The notes beneath the pieces were generated by a model, which saw only the letters and a program-made list of their open reading frames with translations, ran no database searches and had not been told where the DNA came from. Positions 58,445 through 64,000 of a stretch of DNA of 64,000 nucleotides are shown piece by piece; position 1 is the stretch's first letter; each line of letters begins with the position of its first letter. The stretch is taken from positions 10,001-74,000 of the forward strand of contig JAEMWC010000156.1 in assembly GCA_016490735.1 (NCBI GenBank). The letters are read 5' to 3'. The translations under genes were made by a program, and so were the position numbers. This stretch comes from Pachyseris speciosa. Lineage: Eukaryota > Cnidaria > Anthozoa > Scleractinia > Pachyseridae.

Positions 58445-59640
58445 GATCACTATCACCTTAATTATCATCACCATGATAAGCTTGATAATGATGATGACAA
58501 ATGACCTAAGACCTGGAAGCCAGCTAGCAGCCCTGCACTAACGTATTTGGCACTTTGTACCTCAGCACGACTTATGCGCTAAAATTAAAGTTTGAGTGCA
58601 GAGCATGCACACACACGAGTAAGGGTTTCTTGTCCCTATCTTAATTGGAATGTATAGTTCAGCTACATTAGAAAAAACAACACGTGTTAACTTGAATAAC
58701 CACGAAGTGGATTCACTTTCTAGTGACGCTTTTCTCGGTATCTCGAAGTCACATTTGCTACTGCTACAAAATAAGAAACATTCATGACAACAAACTCTGG
58801 TTAATATTGTACTTTTAGTTTGTGCATTCGTTGCTATTGCCGAACAAACCGAAAAGTAACGGAGACTGCTCATATTAAATTCGGTCGGAGAAAATTCTCG
58901 TTTTTATTCTTTAAGTACCTCATAAGAACTTCCTTAGACCTACACCTTTTAATGTTGGCCCCAGGATAGAATTTACCTTATTTGATCCCAAAAAAAGGAA
59001 ATCTTGGAAAGCCTTTAGGCAAGTACAATAACACGTAGTGGGAAGAAATGACGTAGGTAACCAATAAATTGCTACAGAAATAGCAGGTGCGCCCATATCG
59101 GAATTATTTTTACCACAAGACAAACACAGGAAATATAGTTGAGTGTAAGGGGAAAATGTAGACAAATGCCAACGAAACTCGTGAGGTAATTTAGTATTGA
59201 CTTTTTTGTGTTACGTAACGTTTCTATTTTCGTTCAGAAAATACCACGAGAATTTTGAATTCCACGTTCCTTGATATAGGCGGTTGTAAAACATTTTAAA
59301 TTGCTAGGTAACAAAAATTTTTCATAACCTCGCCCATTTTGGCAAAAATACCCAAAAGCTATTACCTAATTAGATCTGAATAGTTTTAAAGACATGGAAG
59401 ACAGTGGCGCAGTTATACAATCATTGGGAAAAAAAAAACAGGTTGACCCATGCCATAAAAGATATGACCTAATGGAATTATGGGAAGATGCATATTTCGT
59501 CTACACAGAGTGAAAACATTTTGTGTTTTAATTTGTGTTGTGCGTGTGAATTAAACATTTAAAATTTAGCGCTTGAAATACTTTTACCAGCTCTTCAACA
59601 CAATTCGCATGCTATTTCAGTCTTCAATGGAAACTGTTCA
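58445..59640. other. No supported gene
   Basis: Unique-looking AT-rich DNA. A minus-strand frame at 58562-58873 is open for 103 codons but has no splice or domain support. Confidence 0.4.
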
Positions 59641-59654
59641 CATAAAGCTTTCGG

Positions 59655-60115
59655 AAGCGGACATGTCTGAAGGAACTTTACTGGCTCCCCATGGAGCAGA
59701 GGATTATTTTTAAAATTTTAATGTTGACTTTAAAGGCTCTAAATAATTTATGCCCTAGTTACATTAGTGATCTGCTGGAAACTTATAAGCCTACTAGGGC
59801 TTTAAGATCATCAGGTAGGAAGCTATCAGTCGTTCCACGCTCTAAGCTAAAATCCTACGGCGATCGCGCTTTATCTGTTGCTGCACCAGGATTATGAAAT
59901 GATATTCCGGGCAGCATGAAATGTAGGGAAGACCTTTTTTCTTTTAAGCGTAACCTGAAAACTTATCTTTTTAAGCGTCATTTTAATGAGTAGTTGTCTA
60001 ATTGTTATCCAGTTTTAACTTTTTAACAGGTTCCTGCTTTTTAACTTTAATTGTAAAGCGCCCTAGAGCTTTTGGATAGGGCGCTATAAAAATTGCATTG
60101 TATTTTTGTATTAAA
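59655..60115 (+). mobile_element. Non-LTR retrotransposon 3' end with one nonsense codon
   Basis: From about 59675 the frame reads LLAPHGAEDYF in one phase and EQRIIFKILMLTLKALNNLC, PSYISDLLETYKPTRALRSS and YGDRALSVAAPGL in the coding phase. TGA follows (59895) where related elements have Trp, then NDIPGSMK and FKRNLKTYLFKRHF. This is the extreme C-terminus of an L2/CR1-type reverse transcriptase ORF. The 3' UTR has a hairpin AGCGCCCTA...TAGGGCGCT (60057-60085) and a TTGTATTTTTGTATT tail. It is 5'-truncated. Confidence 0.75.
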
Positions 60116-60257
60116 TGTCTGGGATGCGTAATATGCGTATTCCCATAACCCCATTCGGTCGTATCGTTTATGTTTCATACCTTGTATGGATCAAAAATTC
60201 TTTCCAGTGAAGTTTATGCGCAAGTTAAGCAGTAACTTGTGAAAGTAAAGCCTCAGA

Positions 60258-60360
60258 AAAGTTCAGTCTTGAACGGGATTCGAGCCCGTGGCCATTAACT
60301 ACTTTGATACCGGACCAAGGACCAAGGCTAAGTCGGTCACACTAACACCATGACAACTTG
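60258..60360 (-). tRNA. tRNA-like remnant, minus strand
   Basis: The minus strand has a good T arm with B box GGGCTCGAATCCCG and a weak A-box-like TGGTGTTAGTGTGACCG, but the spacing between them is too long and the stems are poor. Probably a decayed tRNA pseudogene or SINE head. Confidence 0.35.
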
Positions 60361-60369
60361 AAACCTTTT

Positions 60370-61150
60370 TCGAATATCCACCCATGGCTGCACAATTATG
60401 CAGACAATGTTGTATTACAGTTACGATGTCAGTTAACAAACCACATTTAATTTCCCCCGTTAATTACTGGAATGTCTTTAAGCAATGGAGATAAAATGAT
60501 AAAATTAGCGTCTCTTCTACAGCATGTCAGTCGAAGAGGAAATTTACAGACACTTTCAAAGAGACTATGATGTGTTTTCTCGATAAACTTAATGAGCTAA
60601 AAATATCAAACAAATACCTCAGGGGTTTCTAGAATTAGACTCTTATCGGTCTATGTTTTTTTACACAGCGATAAAATACGTGAGAGGGCATCGACAGTAA
60701 GTAAGGCGGACATTTTACATTGAGCATGCCTTGATTCATCAAGCCCTTCAAACTCACCATGTTTGCTATATATCCTTACATTTTTGAGTAAGTAAATCGC
60801 AAGATTTGCCGTTTCACAACAGCTGCTATCACTGACACCAGTGTCACCTTGACCGAACATTGCGCTTCCTGTTGCAGCACAGACAGTCGTATATGGATTA
60901 TTTGAGGGTAGTGAAGGGGTAACTGAATGGAAACTGGGATTTGCCCTTTTTTCGACTGGGAAAATGGGATTGACTGCACTGGAACGGGGTTTAACCCGAC
61001 ACTGGGAATGAGATGAACAATTTCGAAAATGGGACTGGGATTTTTATTTTAGCGCTCTTGGACTCTATTATTTGACACTACTGCTTATAATTTAGCCTGT
61101 TTTTTAAAATAAAGAAATAAAATTCGGTATCAGTAGACCTCAGTACATAC
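60370..61150. other. No supported gene
   Basis: It includes a 'ctgggattt/actgggaat' rich stretch (60925-61045) that recurs at about 62125-62180 and is probably a decayed dispersed repeat. Confidence 0.4.
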
Positions 61151-61153
61151 CTC

Positions 61154-61302
61154 TTACTAACCTCGAGGTCCGTACTGTACGTTACGGAACGGGTTTTCCT
61201 CGTTGATTTATGGCCCAAGCGCGAAGCGCGCGGGCCATAAATTAATGGGAAAAAACGAGGATCCGTAACTTACAGTACGGACCGAGAAAACGAGGTTAGT
61301 AA
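61154..61302. mobile_element. Palindromic MITE
   Basis: Ends TTACTAACCTCG and CGAGGTTAGTAA are inverted. Inner parts GTCCGTACTGTACGTTACGG and the mirrored CCGTAACTTACAGTACGGAC continue the pairing, with a CG-rich centre 'aagcgcgaagcgcgc'. It is about 149 bp with no coding capacity. Confidence 0.7.
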
Positions 61303-61309
61303 GATATTT

Positions 61310-62165
61310 ATTGAGGTTAATCCGGCGCTCGGGAAAGAAAACTAGTTGAAGTCAAGCGGGCCGTATACTGTAGAATACGGACCGCAAAATTGACCAATCA
61401 CAGCGCGCCACTAAGTAAGAGATATAATAAACATATTAGAATCAGTACATTTTTCACCTCCGCGTTCAAGCTACCAGTCTCCACACGGTTTCAAGTTCTA
61501 CTAAACAGTTTGCTGATGATGGAATGACATGCGCATGTTTGCACATGGCGGGAGAGATATAAATTGCGTCCTATTCGTGGAGTGTGGTTTCGAAATCAAG
61601 TACATTACACAAAAAATGCTACAATACACACAGAAAATTGTAACTTCTGTTAAACTTAAGCTGCAGCCCGAGAGAATTACAAAAGATGATTATACAAAAT
61701 TGTGGAATTGAAGATTCTGCTGTGCAGAGGGAATTTGAGGATCACGCACTGGAAAACCCAAAAGCGCCATTTGTATTGTGAACTAATGAGCAGATCGAAA
61801 TGCTTAGAGAGAGAGATCATGCAGCATGCTCCTTGTTCATCCGAGGGATTCAGGGAGTGCAAGTTCATCGCGCAACTTGTGACACTGCTACCTGCACGAG
61901 CAACAAGGACCACTACAAAGGAAAAGTAGGAGCGAATTCAGCCTCAAATTCATGAGAAACTCAAGGAGTTTCTTGAAGAAACAAACGATGTGAGACTGGG
62001 GTACGATGGCAAAAGCATCGGAAATGCTTGCTTTGTGGCAAAAATCCAAAATTGGATAATAGTTTTTGTATCCAAACGGCATCAGGTAGCGCCTCTAAGT
62101 TATTGCGCACATCAGTTTACAAACCATCACTGGGATTGGGATTTTAGATTTAGTTAAGCTGGGAA
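61310..62165. other. No supported gene
   Basis: Short open frames on both strands (61529-61929) have no recognised domain or clear splice sites. Confidence 0.4.
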
Positions 62166-62180
62166 CTGGGATTTGGTACC

Positions 62181-62238
62181 CCTTCCGCTCGTCCTTCCGC
62201 TCGTCCTTCCGCTCGTCCTTCCGCTCGTCCTTCCGCTC
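62181..62238. repeat. 12-bp minisatellite, five units
   Basis: CCTTCCGCTCGT is repeated about five times head to tail with no changes until the last unit. Confidence 0.95.
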
Positions 62239-62469
62239 CCCTCTTCATGACCCTCTTATTTATTATTATTATTTAAAAGCATATTTTAATCTGGACTAGC
62301 TTAATTAAGTAAAAGTTGTTCTCGTGCATTTGGAGTGAACTAATACAATTGTTGGAGTAAAACAATCTGCCTTGCTGCAACACCCGCCACTCACCCCTCT
62401 CTCCCCCGCCTCCGATCCCATTGGTAGTCACCAGTCACTTATGAGCCCTCGCTGAGGGAGATAGGAGTA

Positions 62470-62830
62470 TTAAAGAACTATACTCGAACAAATACTTTTA
62501 AGTTTAGGTTTTTTTAATCGTATTGTAGATATGTGGAATTCGCTTCCATTGTTAGTCAGAACATCTCAAAGTATTTCCAGTTTAAAGTGTCAGAAAGATC
62601 TGATTTTTCTACCTGATTTTCCCTATTTATGCTTATTTGTATTCATATTTTACTACATTTTCTTAATGTACGATTTTATGTCTGTGTTATTCTGATTTGT
62701 ACACATAATTAGTCAGGTGGTCTATCCAAGTATGGAGTCTTGGACCGTCCTAATGGCGCTCACTGTTTGTTGCTTTTTAGTTTTACTGAATATTTTGTAA
62801 GTTGCTCTTAAATTAATAACTAAATAAATA
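62470..62830 (+). mobile_element. Non-LTR retrotransposon 3' fragment
   Basis: A short frame reads TFKFRFFNRIVDMWNSLPLL then VRTSQSISSLK, the usual last residues of a non-LTR reverse transcriptase ORF. The following 'ctatccaagtatggagtctt' type 3' UTR and AAATAAATAAACAAAG tail complete it. Everything upstream is lost. Confidence 0.55.
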
Positions 62831-63114
62831 AACAAAGAAACAAAAAGACATAAATACACAAATAAATATTACTCTCCGGTAGTAAGAAAGTATGATGTTG
62901 GGTTTCTGTTTGTGAGTGATAATTTCAAGGTGAAACGAAAAATCACTCTATGGCAGTAAATGTCTGGGTTGTTAATTCACCTGCCTGGGAAGTCTGAACA
63001 AGCAGATCTTGAAGAAAACGTGTGATTAGATATACCCCTTTGTGTAGTGGCAATCGGCTATTTCGCTTGAATTGGGGACTATACTAAAGAACGTCGGGTA
63101 GGTTTATGCGCATT

Positions 63115-63335
63115 TGCTTCCCCGCGGGGTCGACCCCCGGGCCTACCAGTAAGATATGTGGGGGAATACTAGGAGATGGATGGGATTCTTTGCCCGAGGG
63201 TAGGGGGAAATTTTGACATTGTTTTTCGATCAAATATTAGGGGGGGGGGGGGATTTACAAGTTTGAAAAGGATGTCACGGGGATTTTCAGCTGAGAGACA
63301 TCTCTGGGACTTTGTCTTGAGATATTCCCCGACCC
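63115..63335. mobile_element. Partial copy of the 34980-35300 MITE
   Basis: 'gggtcgacccccgggcctacc', 'gatatgtgggggaa', 'ggagatggatgggattcttt' and 'aaaggatgtcacggggat' all match the intact element in order. A poly-G run (63240-63252) has expanded and the right TIR is missing. Confidence 0.75.
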
Positions 63336-63339
63336 CAAA

Positions 63340-64000
63340 TTTCGATCATACATTTTATCAAATTTACGAAAAAAATAAACATCAGACCGGCGAACAAGTA
63401 TTGTTGCTGTTGGCAAAACGGATCACTACAAGCACTGGTGTTTCCAACATGACGTCATAATTGATCTCAAGATTGAACAGCAATGCCACTGGTAAAAACC
63501 GTGGGCTCAAACGGTCCTCATCGCGGAGATTGTAAACCAAAATGGCATTTGCTCCCTCGGCCATATAAGCACAATTACAATCGATCAATGTGACCAGCTT
63601 CATCTATTTACAAGGGGAAGAACCAGAATTCACCCTGAATCGTACAAATTTTCTAATTTATTTTTCACTGCAATTTTTCGCAGACGTTTTGGGATTAAGT
63701 TTCCATATTTTGTACTAGTTTTGCTCAAAATTTTAAGGTATATCGTAAAAGCAAAAACATCCTCGATGGACTGTATATCTCTCCTTAAGGCTAAAATCTG
63801 TAATTTTGTTTTGTTTTATTTTTAAACTTCATTCGTTGAGGGAAAATATCATCTTTGAGAATTGAAAACGAACTTTTCTAAGTTCCATGTTAATTCTTTT
63901 ACCTTGATGTGGGTTCATGATGAATTGAGATAAAAGAAACATAGTTATGGCGATTTTAAATTAATTAAATTACAAAGAGTCCGCCCAAGTGTTGTCATAA
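63340..64000. other. No supported gene
   Basis: A minus-strand frame at 63382-63603 is open for 73 codons without domain or splice support. The rest is AT-rich. Confidence 0.35.

Noticed and set aside
62181..62238. CRISPR-like regular repeats
   Set aside because: The 12-bp units are contiguous without spacers, and the genome is eukaryotic; it is a minisatellite.

Overview
The window looks like nuclear DNA of an anthozoan cnidarian, most likely a stony coral. The DNA is AT-rich and spliced, with GT-AG introns, TATA boxes and AATAAA signals. There are no operons or ribosome binding sites. Coral-like tRNA-headed SINEs and many classes of decayed transposon occur. This placement is an inference from repeat content and gene style; no ribosomal or mitochondrial marker is present.

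1-4,500 is a nested repeat block: one G-rich repeat is split by two TA-flanked inverted-repeat transposons, and each of those is split again. 4,700-17,720 holds the best genes, two tandem plus-strand two-exon genes for small proteins of about 205 residues. Each has two membrane spans and a Cys-rich extracellular loop, and they look like BK-channel beta subunits (KCNMB) or the related insect TipE family. Both have a phase-0 intron at the same place. The second gene's intron carries a foldback element and a CR1/Jockey-type reverse transcriptase copy.

20,350-31,450 has minus-strand coding exons: two large Ser/Arg-rich, probably cytoplasmic tails and one small Cys-containing exon with good splice sites. 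The small exon has a dead inverted copy about 1 kb away. A similar Ser/Arg-rich last exon lies on the plus strand at 54,894-55,456. I cannot name these genes.

34,350-39,485 is a large imperfect palindrome. A short MITE and a PIF/Harbinger derivative were inserted into its left arm, and its spacer holds a near-perfect smaller palindrome carrying two tRNA-like units head to head. 42,700-48,800 is a transposon graveyard: a hAT element with a nested 9-bp-TSD MITE, a P-element/THAP9-like pseudogene, a tRNA-derived SINE, and a Penelope-like retroelement (GIY-YIG endonuclease) followed by about 254-bp tandem repeats with type I hammerhead ribozymes on the opposite strand.

48,900-64,000 is mostly unremarkable AT-rich DNA with one coding exon, GAT/GGT microsatellites, two non-LTR 3' ends, small MITEs and a 12-bp minisatellite.
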